Assembly: GCF_015637705.1 (NCBI RefSeq)
Contig: NZ_JADOBE010000008.1
Location: 124,001-188,000, forward strand
Direction: 5' to 3'
Source: Pseudomonas sp. N040
GTDB lineage: Bacteria; Pseudomonadota; Gammaproteobacteria; Pseudomonadales; Pseudomonadaceae
DNA: 64,000 nucleotides
Position 1 is the stretch's first letter; every line of letters starts with the position of its first letter. Made by a program: the position numbers and the translations under genes. Positions 53,037 through 62,490 of the stretch are shown here, piece after piece. Under the pieces are notes generated by a model that had not been told where the DNA came from, made no database searches, and saw only the letters and a list, made by a program, of their open reading frames with translations.

Positions 53037-53132
53037 GTAGGTTGGGTCGAGGCATGGCCGAAGCCCAACGGGGAGGTCAGGTCGACCTTTACCATGGCGA
53101 AGTTGGGCTTCGCTGCGCTCAACCCAACCTAC
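53037..53132. repeat. GTAG-type long palindrome (copy 10, arms inverted)
   Basis: Right arm GTAGGTTGGGTCGAGGCATG ending GAAGCCCAAC first, then left arm GTTGGGCTTCGCTGCGCTCA. The arms point the other way from copies 2-5 and 7-9, as in copy 1. Lies between urtA and urtB. Confidence 0.82.
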
Positions 53133-53137
53133 GTCAC

Positions 53138-54406
53138 TTAGTTGGACTTCACCGCATGGTCAGGCTTCTTGTCGTTGCCTTCGATGTACGGACTCCAGGG
53201 CTGGGCGCGCACCGGACCGTCGGTTTGCCAGACCACGTTGAACTGACCGTCATCCTGGACTTCGCCGATCATTACCGGCTTCCACAGGTGGTGATTGGTC
53301 TTGTCCATGGTCAGGGTGTAACCGTCCGGTGCGGCAAAGGTCTGGCCGGCCATGGCTTCGCGAACCTTGTCGACGTCGGTGGTGCCGGCTTTCGCGACCG
53401 CCTGCGCCCACATGTTGATACCCACGTAGGTGGCTTCCATCGGGTCGTTGGTCACGGCGGTCTGGTAGTTCGGCAGGTTCTTGGCTTTGGCGTAGGCCTT
53501 CCAGGAGGAGACGAACTTCTCGTTCACCGGATTATCCAGCGACTGGAAGTAGTTCCACGCGGCCAGCTGGCCCACCAGCGGCTTGGTGTCGATGCCGCGC
53601 AGTTCCTCTTCGCCTACCGAGAAGGCCACCACCGGTACGTCGGTGGCTTCGATGCCCTGATTACCCAGTTCCTTGTAGAACGGCACGTTGGAGTCGCCAT
53701 TCACGGTGGAGATCACTGCGGTCTTGCCGCCGGCGGAGAACTTCTTGATGTTGGCGACGATGGTCTGGTAATCGCTGTGACCGAACGGGGTATAGACCTC
53801 TTCGATGTCCTTGTCGGCTACGCCCTTGCTGTGCAGGAAGGCGCGCAGGATCTTGTTGGTGGTGCGCGGGTAGACGTAGTCGGTACCGAGCAGGAAGAAG
53901 CGCTTGGCGGCGCCGCCGTCTTCGCTCATCAGGTACTCGACCGCCGGGATGGCCTGCTGGTTTGGTGCGGCGCCGGTGTAGAACACATTCGGCGACATTT
54001 CTTCGCCTTCATACTGCACCGGGTAGAACAGCAGACCATTCAACTCTTCAAACACCGGCAGCACGGATTTGCGCGACACCGAGGTCCAGCAGCCGAAGAC
54101 CACGTCGACCTTGTCCTGGGTCAGCAGCTGGCGCGCCTTCTCGGCAAACAGCGGCCAGTTGGACGCCGGATCGACGACCACGGCTTCAAGTTGCTTGCCG
54201 TTAACGCCACCTTTGGCGTTGATCTCGTCAATGGTCATCAACGCCATGTCTTTGAGCGATGTTTCCGAGATGGCCATGGTGCCGGACAGCGAATGCAGCA
54301 CGCCGACCTTGATGGTTTCGGCGGCCTGCAGGCTGTACGGGAACAGGCCGGTCAGCACCAGGGCGCTGGCGGCGAGGGTGGTTTTCAGAAAGGGGCGGCG
54401 TTTCAT
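53138..54406 (-). CDS. urtA: Urea ABC transporter substrate-binding protein UrtA
   Basis: 422 residues. Tat-like signal (MKRRPFLKTTLAASALVLTG with RRxFLK) and a periplasmic type I binding fold starting AAETIKVGVLHSLSGTMAIS, typical of UrtA/FmdD. AGGAGG lies eight bases upstream of the ATG at 54406; the open frame before it is not used. First gene of the urtABCDE operon. Confidence 0.96.
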   Translation of the reverse strand: MKRRPFLKTTLAASALVLTGLFPYSLQAAETIKVGVLHSLSGTMAISETSLKDMALMTIDEINAKGGVNGKQLEAVVVDPASNWPLFAEKARQLLTQDKVDVVFGCWTSVSRKSVLPVFEELNGLLFYPVQYEGEEMSPNVFYTGAAPNQQAIPAVEYLMSEDGGAAKRFFLLGTDYVYPRTTNKILRAFLHSKGVADKDIEEVYTPFGHSDYQTIVANIKKFSAGGKTAVISTVNGDSNVPFYKELGNQGIEATDVPVVAFSVGEEELRGIDTKPLVGQLAAWNYFQSLDNPVNEKFVSSWKAYAKAKNLPNYQTAVTNDPMEATYVGINMWAQAVAKAGTTDVDKVREAMAGQTFAAPDGYTLTMDKTNHHLWKPVMIGEVQDDGQFNVVWQTDGPVRAQPWSPYIEGNDKKPDHAVKSN

Positions 54407-54711
54407 GTGGTGGCCTCCTGGCGCTATTTCTGCGATGTGTTGTGCGGGACTGAGTTGCCCGACAGACAAATAGCGAAAAGCGCGCCAGTTTCAAAAAGGC
54501 CATGCAATACAAACAGATAGACATGATTGGCGTTGAGGAGAAACGCATCTTGCTTCGAACTGGTGCGGGGTTGGTCGCTTGTGGCGCTGGTGTGGGCCAC
54601 TTTGAAGCAGGTGCGGGAAGTGAGGCGGGGACCGATTGCCAATCCGTTGAGAGTGTTCATATCTGCGCGATTCTGCCTGCGCTCGCAGTCGCACCTCCTG
54701 GCGGCCAGTGT
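54407..54711 (-). promoter_or_regulatory. urtA upstream region with a possible sigma-54 promoter
   Basis: 305 bases without a gene. On the minus strand TGGCGCG-CTTT-TCGCT (plus-strand 54472-54487) resembles the sigma-54 consensus TGGCACG-N4-TTGCW with two mismatches, about 65 bases before urtA. Urea uptake genes are often under nitrogen (NtrC) control, which makes the site plausible. I could not identify NtrC boxes. Confidence 0.3.
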
Positions 54712-55107
54712 TTATGCCTGCCGCGGCCCGCCTTGGCCCAATTGAGCAAACATCGATAAAACCACCCCGGCCAGTGCCAGCACCGCACCCGTCAGGGTAA
54801 ACGGCCGGGCGACCATGTTCTGTGCCGGCTCCAGCAGGAAGGCCAGGCCGAGCACCGGCTGACTGAGCAACAACAGGGCGGACCCCGCCAGCTGGGTGCG
54901 CCGGCGCAACGCTACCGGTTGCCAGTAGGCCCCGGCGAGCAGGTTGAGCAGGCTGGCAAACAGCAGGTAGACGTGCGAGGCGCGGTACAGCATGCGCAGG
55001 CCGTCGAGTTCGCCGGTGAAGGCCGGCAAGATCTGGCTCATGTGCCGGCCGCTGGCGAGAAACAGGCCAAAGAACAGCAGGCCGCTGAGCAGGTGGGTTT
55101 TGCGCAT
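54712..55107 (-). CDS. Four-helix membrane protein, unknown function
   Basis: 131 residues with four hydrophobic helices (for example HLLSGLLFFGLFLASG, LLFASLLNLLAGAYW, AGSALLLLSQPVLGLAFLL, FTLTGAVLALAGVVLSMFA). No family was recognised. It is 23 bases downstream of a methyltransferase gene on the same strand, so it may belong to the TetR-methyltransferase unit. Confidence 0.65.
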   Translation of the reverse strand: MRKTHLLSGLLFFGLFLASGRHMSQILPAFTGELDGLRMLYRASHVYLLFASLLNLLAGAYWQPVALRRRTQLAGSALLLLSQPVLGLAFLLEPAQNMVARPFTLTGAVLALAGVVLSMFAQLGQGGPRQA

Positions 55108-55130
55108 AGTCGTTCTCCGTTCGGACTGAC

Positions 55131-55742
55131 TCAGTCGGCCCAGCCGCGCGACACCCAGGTCAGCGCCTTCGGGCCTTGCAGGTAGCTGCTTTGCAGCTGG
55201 CGGATGGTGAAGCCGCCAGCGCTGATCAATGCCGCGATGTCACGGTTAAGGTGGCAACCGCCGACCAGCGATTTCCAGATCGGCGTGAGGCGATTCTGCC
55301 AGCGCACCACCGGCAGGTCCGGCGCCAGCCCGTGTTCGCTGAACAGCAACTTGCCGCCGGGCTTGAGTACGCGGCGCATTTCCGTGAGTGCGGCACCGGC
55401 ATCCGGAATGGTGCACAGGGTGAAGGTGCAGACGATGCTGTCAAAGCTGGCATCCGCGGCCTGGATCTGCCCCAGCTCGAGGGCGATGGTCTGTAGCGGA
55501 ATGCCGATTCTGGCTGCACGTTTGCGGGCCAGTTGCTGGGCTTGCGCGGCGGGATCGACACCGACGATTGCAGTGACTTGCGCCGGGTCATAGAGGCTCA
55601 GGTTGAGTCCGGTGCCGATGCCGATTTCCAGCACCCGGCCGCTGGCCAGGGGCACCACCTGGGCGCGGGTCTGCATCACCGCGTCCGTGCCGCAGGCGAT
55701 GTCGAGCAAGCGCGGCAGCAGGTAACGTTCGTAGAGGGCCAT
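55131..55742 (-). CDS. Class I SAM-dependent methyltransferase (UbiE-like)
   Basis: 203 residues with the SAM-binding motif VLEIGIGTGLNLSLY, the acidic residue in IVGVDPAAQ, and FDSIVCTFTLCTIPD followed by RVLKPGGKLLFSEHG. The length and pattern fit small UbiE/Coq5-like methyltransferases acting on lipids or quinones; the substrate is not evident. GGAG precedes the ATG at 55742. It follows the TetR gene by 46 bases. Confidence 0.85.
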   Translation of the reverse strand: MALYERYLLPRLLDIACGTDAVMQTRAQVVPLASGRVLEIGIGTGLNLSLYDPAQVTAIVGVDPAAQAQQLARKRAARIGIPLQTIALELGQIQAADASFDSIVCTFTLCTIPDAGAALTEMRRVLKPGGKLLFSEHGLAPDLPVVRWQNRLTPIWKSLVGGCHLNRDIAALISAGGFTIRQLQSSYLQGPKALTWVSRGWAD

Positions 55743-55788
55743 GGGACTCCGGGCAGATTGCTGCAGGGTTGGGTGGTTGTGCGCCGGT

Positions 55789-56433
55789 TCAGGCACCGTC
55801 GCCGGGCTTGCCCAGGCCGCGCCAGTGCTTGCCGCCGAGCATGATGAAGCGCAGTTGCTCGGTGATCTTGGCGGCCGGGCGCAGGTGTTCCGGCAGGTTG
55901 CAGGCCGGCGGGTCGATCAGCTCCGGCAGGGTGGCGAACACCGCCTTGACCACCAGGTCGGCGAGCACGTCGACGGCTGCGGCATCCAGTTGCGGCATGC
56001 GGTTCATCAGGCGCAGGTCATTGCTCAGGTCGTCGGTGATGCGCTGGCGCAGTTCGCCCAGGGCCTGGCGCACCGCCTGCGAGCCGCCGTACTGCTCGCG
56101 TGCGAGAAACAGGAACTGGCCACGGTTGGCGGCGACGGCATCGAGGAAGATGCGCGTACTGGCCTCGATCAGGCCGCCGCGTTCGAATTCGTTCTGGCGC
56201 ACGTTGCGGATGGTGGCGCGGAAGGTTTCCCCGACTTCGGCGACCAGTGCCAGGCCCAGTTCATCCATGTCGCGGAAGTGCCGGTAGAAGCCGGTCGGCA
56301 CGATGCCGGCAAGGCGGGTGACTTCGCGCAGGCTCAGGCTGCCAAAGCCGCGGCCGCTGTCCATCAGGCTGCGCGCGGCTTCCATCAGGGCCTGGCGGGT
56401 CTGCTGTTTCTGCTGGCTGCGTGGCGACGACAT
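55789..56433 (-). CDS. TetR-family regulator, FabR/DesT-like
   Basis: 214 residues. The N-terminal helix-turn-helix reads FGSLSLREVTRLAGIVPTGF YRHF in sequence, very similar to FabR and DesT, repressors that sense unsaturated fatty acyl groups. The frame is open further upstream through the divergent hydrolase gene, but MSSPRSQQKQQTRQALMEAA at 56433 is the family N-terminus. Neighbours are a methyltransferase and an alpha/beta hydrolase rather than desaturases, so the target genes are open. Confidence 0.85.
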   Translation of the reverse strand: MSSPRSQQKQQTRQALMEAARSLMDSGRGFGSLSLREVTRLAGIVPTGFYRHFRDMDELGLALVAEVGETFRATIRNVRQNEFERGGLIEASTRIFLDAVAANRGQFLFLAREQYGGSQAVRQALGELRQRITDDLSNDLRLMNRMPQLDAAAVDVLADLVVKAVFATLPELIDPPACNLPEHLRPAAKITEQLRFIMLGGKHWRGLGKPGDGA

Positions 56434-56577
56434 GGGCTGGATCCGTGGGCGGGAGGCCACTGTAGCAAATGCGCTGCGCGGGCGTCGAACCACGGGCTTC
56501 CGGCAGGCGCAGACCTGTCCGGGGCGCCGTGACTTGGCTAAGCTGCTGCAGTTGCCCTCTGCCAGAAAGGATTGCCG

Positions 56578-57528
56578 ATGAAAACCGTGACCAGGTGGTT
56601 TGCCGGGGTGTTGCTGCTGGTCTTGCTGGCGCTGGGCGGGCTGCTGGCGCTGAGCTGGGCGCCGGATCTGCCTTTGGCCGAGCTGAAGGCGCGCTGGGCG
56701 CCAGCGCCGTCGACCTTCATCGAGGTGCAGGGCATGTCCGTGCACGTGCGTGACGAGGGGCCGCGCGATGACCCGACGCCCTTGTTGCTGCTGCATGGGA
56801 CTTCCTCCAGCCTGCACACCTGGGAGGGCTGGGCGGCTGCGCTGAAGGCCACGCACCGGGTGATCCGGGTCGACCTGCCGGGCTTCGGCCTGACCGGGCC
56901 GTTCCCCGATGGCGACTACCGCATGGCGCACTACAGCGCCTTCATCGCCGGACTGCTCGATGCGCTGCAGGTCGAGCGCGTGGTACTGGCCGGCAACAGC
57001 CTGGGCGGGCAGATCGCCTGGGAAACCGCGCTGGCCTGGCCGCAGCGGGTGTCGCGGCTGATCCTCGTCGATGCGGCAGGTTTCCCCATGCAGTCGACCT
57101 CGGTGCCGATCGGCTTTCGCATTGCGCGGATTCCCGAACTGGCCCCGCTGGTCGGCAAGATCCTGCCCAGGTCGATGATCGAGTCCAGCGTGCGCAACGT
57201 CTACGGCGACCCCGAGCGGGTCACCGCGCAGCTGGTCGAGCGCTACTACCAGTTGACCCTGCGCCCGGGCAATCGCCAGGCGCTGGTACAACGCTTCAGC
57301 CAGCGCGACGACCCGCGCCTGAATCAGCCGCGCATCAGCCGGCTGGGGCTGCCCACGCTGATCATCTGGGGCGGGCGTGACGGCCTGATCCCGCCGGAGC
57401 ATGCGGCGCTGTTCCAAGCGGCGATCAAGGGCAGTGAGGTAAGCATGTTCGAGACGCTCGGGCATGTCCCGCAGGAAGAGGATGCCGCGGCGACGGTGGC
57501 GGTGGTCGAGGCGTTCCTGGGCCGCTAA
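56578..57528 (+). CDS. Membrane-anchored alpha/beta hydrolase
   Basis: 316 residues. N-terminal membrane anchor (about 5-28), then an alpha/beta hydrolase fold with oxyanion-loop LLLLHGTSSS, nucleophile elbow AGNSLGGQ (Ser), acid in IIWGGRDGLIPPEH and His in LGHVPQEED. Similar to lipase/esterase-type hydrolases. AAAGG lies seven bases before the ATG at 56578. Divergent from the TetR regulator, which may control it. Confidence 0.88.
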   Translation: MKTVTRWFAGVLLLVLLALGGLLALSWAPDLPLAELKARWAPAPSTFIEVQGMSVHVRDEGPRDDPTPLLLLHGTSSSLHTWEGWAAALKATHRVIRVDLPGFGLTGPFPDGDYRMAHYSAFIAGLLDALQVERVVLAGNSLGGQIAWETALAWPQRVSRLILVDAAGFPMQSTSVPIGFRIARIPELAPLVGKILPRSMIESSVRNVYGDPERVTAQLVERYYQLTLRPGNRQALVQRFSQRDDPRLNQPRISRLGLPTLIIWGGRDGLIPPEHAALFQAAIKGSEVSMFETLGHVPQEEDAAATVAVVEAFLGR

Positions 57529-57547
57529 GGCGCGCACCGGGCGCTGC

Positions 57548-58495
57548 TCAGGGGTGCCGGCCGGGCGCCTTGGTGCAGGTCCACTGCTTGTATTCGAAGG
57601 TGCTGACGACCACCAGCGCCAGGGCGAACGGCAGCAGCAGGTAGAGGCAGCGGAACACGATCAGCGCCGCCAGCACGTCGGCGGTGGCCAGTTCCGGCAG
57701 GGCGGCGATAAAGGTCACTTCCAGCACGCCGAGCCCGCCCGGCGCATGCGACAGCAGCGCCAGCGAGAACGAGGCGAGAAAGATCCCGAGGATGGTCAGG
57801 TAGCCCGGGTTGCCCGCTTCCGGCAGGGCGAAATAGATGATCGCGGCCGCACACAGCAGCTCCAGCGGGCCGGCCAGCAACTGGCGGCCGACCACCCGCA
57901 GGCGCGGGTATTCGATATGCAGCTTGCCCCGTGTCCACGGTTTGAAGTGGCGCCAGGCGCCCAGCACATACAGGCCAACCAGGGTCAGCAGGCCAAGGCC
58001 GATGACCACCGACAGCCAGGGGGTGATGTTGGCAACCCGCTGGATCAGGTCGGGCTTGATCAGCAGGACCACACCGCCGGCCAGCAGGGTGCCCAGGGCA
58101 AAGGTGAAGGAGCAGAACAGGATCACCACACCGATCTCGTGCGGCGTCAGGCCCTTGCTGCGATAGGCGCGGTAGCGCACCAGCGCGCCGGAAAACACCG
58201 AGGCGCCAATGTTGTGCGCCAGGGCGTAGGTGGTGAACGAGCAGAGGGTGATGAACCACCAGGAAATCTTCTTGCCCAGATGGTCGAGGGCGATGCGGTC
58301 ATACCAGGCCAGTGCGGTATAGGCGCCGGCGGTGGCCAGGGCTGCCAGCAGCCAGCTGTGCAGGTTGATCGCCTGCAGGCTGCCGGCAATTTCCGCCAGC
58401 GAGATGCCGCGAACTTCCTGGTACAGCAGCCAGCAGGAGAACACCACCGCGCCGATACCGATCATCGACCAGGCGATGTCGCGCTTGCTCATCAT
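57548..58495 (-). CDS. UPF0104 / lysylphosphatidylglycerol-synthase-type membrane protein
   Basis: 315 residues with about eight membrane helices and the family segments YALAHNIGASVFSGALVRYR and LSHAPGGLGVLEVTFIAALP (the PGGLGVLE motif). This is the flippase-like domain of MprF without the synthetase domain, as in YbhN. The function in pseudomonads is not settled. The second Met (58492) may be the true start. It converges on the hydrolase gene. Confidence 0.85.
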   Translation of the reverse strand: MMSKRDIAWSMIGIGAVVFSCWLLYQEVRGISLAEIAGSLQAINLHSWLLAALATAGAYTALAWYDRIALDHLGKKISWWFITLCSFTTYALAHNIGASVFSGALVRYRAYRSKGLTPHEIGVVILFCSFTFALGTLLAGGVVLLIKPDLIQRVANITPWLSVVIGLGLLTLVGLYVLGAWRHFKPWTRGKLHIEYPRLRVVGRQLLAGPLELLCAAAIIYFALPEAGNPGYLTILGIFLASFSLALLSHAPGGLGVLEVTFIAALPELATADVLAALIVFRCLYLLLPFALALVVVSTFEYKQWTCTKAPGRHP

Positions 58496-58726
58496 TGCCC
58501 GAGGCTCCGGGTAGCCCGGCGGGATGGTTGGGAAGAGTGCGCTGGCTGTGGCAAAGAGGAAGAACCTTGTGGGCGGGCTGGAGGCCTGTCTTGTCGAAGT
58601 ATTTTGGTAACCCGGGCCGGAGTATCGCGGATGCCGCGCGCTGTCTCAACCCTTAGGGCTGCATTGACGTTGCAGCGTATTTCAGAACAGCTGGCGACCA
58701 ATTGACCCAGCGCAGGGGCGGCTGGC

Positions 58727-58936
58727 CTATTGGACATCCTTGGTCGCCTGCTGCAGGCGCAGGGTGCTTTGTGCATTGGCCTGCTCGACCTGCTGTTGCA
58801 GTTGCTGCATCTGTTGCTGGGCCTGTTTCGCCTGCTCCGCCTGCAGGCTGGCGACTGCCGCCGTTTCACCGGCCCCGCAGCCACCGAGGGCAAGCAGGCT
58901 GAGGAGGAGGATGTTGCTGGATGGGCGGCGCTGCAT
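58727..58936 (-). CDS. Small coiled-coil lipoprotein
   Basis: 69 residues. Lipobox LALGGC after a short hydrophobic signal, then a Gln/Ala-rich coiled coil (AEQAKQAQQQMQQLQQQVEQ). Likely an outer-membrane-anchored lipoprotein of Lpp-like size, with no recognised family. The 45 bases to the next gene suggest co-transcription downstream of marC. Confidence 0.7.
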   Translation of the reverse strand: MQRRPSSNILLLSLLALGGCGAGETAAVASLQAEQAKQAQQQMQQLQQQVEQANAQSTLRLQQATKDVQ

Positions 58937-58981
58937 GGTGGTGGCCTCGGATTGAAGGGGGACGGCATCGGGGACTGCCCG

Positions 58982-59578
58982 TTACAGGCTCAGGTAGTTC
59001 TTCACCCCGGTGAAGATGATCTGCGCGGCCAGCGCACAGACGAACAGGCCCATCAGGCGGCTGACGATCTGCAGGCCCTGGTCGCCCATCACCCGCTCGA
59101 ACAGGCTGGACAGATACAGCACCACGCCGACGGTGAGGCTGGCCAGGATGATCGCCAGGAGGGTGGTCAGGCGCTCATCCCAGCCGGCGTCACTGGCGCT
59201 CATCACCAGCAGGGCACCGATGGTTCCCGGGCCGACGGTCAGCGGAATGGTCAGGGGCACGATGGTGACATCCTGGTCGAGGTTTTCCTGCTGCACGGCC
59301 GGCTTGCCCTGGGCCATCGCCAGCGCGGAGATGAACAGCACGCTGCCGGCGCCGATGCGAAAGGCATCGATGGTGACGCCGAACACCAGGAAAATGCTGT
59401 TGCCGAACAGGTACAGCAGGGCGCTGGCGATCATCGAGCCGAGCGCGACCTTCCAGGCCAGGTACTTGCGTTCCTTGACGGTGTAGCCGCGGGTCAGGCT
59501 GATAAAGCAGGACAGCACGAAGAACGGGCTGTAGAGCACCAGCATTTTCAGGTACAGGCTGGACAGTTGGTAAATCAT
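58982..59578 (-). CDS. MarC-family membrane protein
   Basis: 198 residues with six membrane helices. The pattern TIPLTVGPGTIGALLVMSAS and the paired NPxxxxPxF-like ends identify the MarC/UPF0056 family, once linked to multiple antibiotic resistance but without proven function. It ends next to the lipoprotein gene on the same strand. Confidence 0.88.
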   Translation of the reverse strand: MIYQLSSLYLKMLVLYSPFFVLSCFISLTRGYTVKERKYLAWKVALGSMIASALLYLFGNSIFLVFGVTIDAFRIGAGSVLFISALAMAQGKPAVQQENLDQDVTIVPLTIPLTVGPGTIGALLVMSASDAGWDERLTTLLAIILASLTVGVVLYLSSLFERVMGDQGLQIVSRLMGLFVCALAAQIIFTGVKNYLSL

Positions 59579-59628
59579 CGGGCCAGGCTCGGGTTGGCAG
59601 GGCTGGAGCAGCCCTGGCTACGCAGAGT

Positions 59629-62385
59629 TTAAGGGGGAATGCCCTCTCGGGTCTTGTGTTGCCGATTTTCCACCCGATCCGCCTGCTCGACCAGTTCGCG
59701 CAGCTGTGCCAGCTCCAGCGGTTTGCTCAGGTAGCCGTCCATGCCGGCCCTGCGCGCACGCAGCTTGTGCTCGGCCAGGGTGTGCGCGGTCAGGGCAATC
59801 ACCCGGGTGCGCGGGCGCTTTTCCCGCTGCTCCCAGGCGCGCAGTTGTTCGGTGGCGCCGAAACCATCCAGCACCGGCATCTCGCAGTCCATCAGCACCA
59901 GGTCGTAGTGTTGTTGCTGCATGGCGAGCAGCGCCGCGGCACCGGTAGGCACGCAGTCGGGGCGGATATTCAGCTTGCCGAGCATGGCGCCGATCACCTT
60001 GAGGGAAATCGTACTGTCTTCGGCAACCAGCACCCGGAAGCCGGCGCTGACCCTGAAGGGTATTGCACTGGGCGGATGGCGCTGGCTCAGGGCGCTGCTC
60101 AAGGCGCTGCGCAGGGTCAGCCCGGCCACCGGCTTGGCCAGCACCCGGGTGATCCCGGCATCGCGCGTCAGCTGCTGGCTGGGCGTGGCGCAGAGGTCGG
60201 TGAGCATGAGGATCAGGATGTCCTTGTTCAGGTAGGGGTCCGCCTTGATGCTGGCCGCCAGCTGGGTGCCGTGCATGCCCGGCATGCGCTGGTCGAGCAG
60301 TACCACGTCGATATCCTCGCCGAGGTTGGCCCGGGTACGCAGCAGCGCCAGCGCCGCCGGGCCCGAGGCCGCCAAGCTGACCTGCATGCCCCAGCTGCTG
60401 CACTGTTCGCCGAGTACCTTGCGGCAGGTGGCGTTGTCGTCGACCACCAGCACGCGGATATCCTGCAGTAGTTCTGCCCCGAGGTCGCTGCCCGGAGTGC
60501 TGCTGGCACTTTCCAGCGGCAGGCTCAGCCACAGGCGGTTGCCCTGTTCGGGGCTGCTGTGCAGGCCGAATTCGCCCCCCATCAGGCGGATCAGCTGGCG
60601 GGTGATGATCAGCGCCAGGTGGCCGCTGAGCCGGCCTGGCGAGATGAAGTCTTCGCCATGCAGCTCGGCGCCGAGCAGCTGTTCCTGCTCGGTGCTGCTC
60701 AGTGCGTGACCGTTGTTGCGCAGGGTCAGGCGCAGGCGCGGCCGGGAGGCGGTGGTCTCGATCTCGCTGAGGAGGAAGATTTCCCCGCAGGCGGTCTGCT
60801 TGAAGGCATGTTCGAGCAGGCTCAGCAGGATCTGGCGGATGCGTGCCGGGTCGCTGCGCAGCAGGGACGGGACGTCCGGCTTGATCAGGCTGATCAGTTC
60901 GATACCCTGCTGCTGTGCCTGGCTGCGGAAAATCTCCAGGCAGTCATCCACCAGCGCCGGGTAGTCGAACTGATCACTGTCCAGCTCGATCATGCCGGAC
61001 TCCAGCCGGGACACGTCGAGAATCTGGCCGAGCAGGTTCAGCAGCTCATTGCCGGCCTTGCGGATGGTTTGCGCGTAGTCGCGCTGGCGGCTGGACAGGG
61101 GCGTGTCGAGCAGCAGTTCGGCCATGCCCAGCACCCCGTTCATGGGGGTACGAATATCATGGCTGATCCGCGCGAGGAACTCGGTCTTGGCCTTGATCAC
61201 CGCGCGACTGGCCGCGCGGGCGCGCGAAGAAAGAATGCTTTCGCCCAGCCGCAGCAATTGCTTATTGGTCAGGGCCAGGCTGTTGAGGATGCTGCACAGC
61301 AGTATTCCGCCCAGCAGCCAGTCGGTATGGGCCAGCAGGGAGAAGGGCGGAATGCCGAGGAAATAGCCAACCCCGCCAGCACTGATCAGCGTGGCCATTG
61401 CCCAGGAAATGCTCAGCATGCGGGCGGGCTGGTTGCCCTGCCGCCAGTGCCGGACGGAGACCAGCAGCAGGGTTGGCAAGCTCAGGCTGCCGAGCAGCAG
61501 GAGCAGGGCCGTGGTCTGCCGCGGCGGCAGCACAAACAGCAGCGGCAGGCACGCCGCCATGGCCAGCATCAGCCCGGCGAGCAGCCGCTGTGCCCAGGGG
61601 CGGGGCACTGGCCAGCGCAGGAAGCTGCGGGTAAAGCCTACGCTGGCAAACATGCCGAACAGGATGATCAGGCTGCCCAGCGGGCTTTGCAGCGGGCGCA
61701 GCAGCCGCAGCCAGTCCGGCAACATGCCCAGCAGGTGCATGGTGCCCAGCAGCAGCGCGGTCTGGCTCAGGGCCAGCCACAGCAGGGGCGCGTTGCGCTG
61801 GTAGCAGAAGCGGATCAGGTTGTAGAGCGCCATCATGGCCAGGGCGCCGAGCAGTGCGGCGAGCAGCACGGCACGCTGGTCATTGGCGATCAGCTGGCTG
61901 GCCGGGGCAAGCGCGATCATCGGGCGCAGGGTGTAGGGCGACGCAAGGCGCAGATACAGCGTCAGCGGCTGGCCGGATTGCGGCAGCGGCAGAAAGAAAT
62001 CCCGCGCCGGGACCGGGCGCTGCTCCTGCGCCAGCTGGTTGCCGGTGTGCGAATGCGCAAGCAGGGTGCCGGCCTGCACGGCATACAGGTCCAGCGACGA
62101 CAGAAAGGGGGCGACTACCTGCAGGTACTGCAGTTCGCTGGCGGCGCTGAACGGCAGGCGCAGCCACAAGGCGCTGTCGCCGCCGGCCGTGCGCACGCGG
62201 CTGCGTTCGACCGGCTGGAAGGCGCTGGCCAGACTGGCGCTGCGAATCTCGTTGAACTGCAGTTGCCCGTCCGGATCTTCGAGTGCCCACCAGCTCTCAG
62301 TTCCATCGGCTGCTTGCGCGGGGGCAGCCATGCCGAGCAGCAGGCCGGCGAGCATGACGCGGACAATCCGTTGCCACGGCACCAT
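59629..62385 (-). CDS. retS: RetS-like hybrid sensor kinase / response regulator
   Basis: 918 residues. Signal peptide (1-26), 7TMR-DISMED2 sensor domain (about 30-160), seven membrane helices (about 172-372), HisKA with [11 protein letters not shown] (His409), an ATPase domain (about 510-625), and two receiver domains (Asp698 and Asp833). This is the RetS layout, and in P. aeruginosa retS is also next to purD. The ATPase N-box reads [12 protein letters not shown], with His where Asn normally binds Mg-ATP, and no DxGxG is visible, so kinase activity is doubtful. RetS works by binding GacS, controlling the switch between acute and biofilm modes. Confidence 0.9.
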   Translation of the reverse strand: MVPWQRIVRVMLAGLLLGMAAPAQAADGTESWWALEDPDGQLQFNEIRSASLASAFQPVERSRVRTAGGDSALWLRLPFSAASELQYLQVVAPFLSSLDLYAVQAGTLLAHSHTGNQLAQEQRPVPARDFFLPLPQSGQPLTLYLRLASPYTLRPMIALAPASQLIANDQRAVLLAALLGALAMMALYNLIRFCYQRNAPLLWLALSQTALLLGTMHLLGMLPDWLRLLRPLQSPLGSLIILFGMFASVGFTRSFLRWPVPRPWAQRLLAGLMLAMAACLPLLFVLPPRQTTALLLLLGSLSLPTLLLVSVRHWRQGNQPARMLSISWAMATLISAGGVGYFLGIPPFSLLAHTDWLLGGILLCSILNSLALTNKQLLRLGESILSSRARAASRAVIKAKTEFLARISHDIRTPMNGVLGMAELLLDTPLSSRQRDYAQTIRKAGNELLNLLGQILDVSRLESGMIELDSDQFDYPALVDDCLEIFRSQAQQQGIELISLIKPDVPSLLRSDPARIRQILLSLLEHAFKQTACGEIFLLSEIETTASRPRLRLTLRNNGHALSSTEQEQLLGAELHGEDFISPGRLSGHLALIITRQLIRLMGGEFGLHSSPEQGNRLWLSLPLESASSTPGSDLGAELLQDIRVLVVDDNATCRKVLGEQCSSWGMQVSLAASGPAALALLRTRANLGEDIDVVLLDQRMPGMHGTQLAASIKADPYLNKDILILMLTDLCATPSQQLTRDAGITRVLAKPVAGLTLRSALSSALSQRHPPSAIPFRVSAGFRVLVAEDSTISLKVIGAMLGKLNIRPDCVPTGAAALLAMQQQHYDLVLMDCEMPVLDGFGATEQLRAWEQREKRPRTRVIALTAHTLAEHKLRARRAGMDGYLSKPLELAQLRELVEQADRVENRQHKTREGIPP

Positions 62386-62490
62386 TGGAAATCCCTTTCG
62401 CAGTCAGATGCGCGAGTATAGCCGCGCGATCAGCCTGCCGAACACCGTCGCCGGGCCTGCGGCGTGCGCCTCGGCACACGCCGCAACGGG

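Noticed and set aside
60559..62421. A 620-codon plus-strand open frame opposite retS
   Set aside because: Gln/Ala/Gly-rich, without motifs, and fully antisense to the hybrid kinase.
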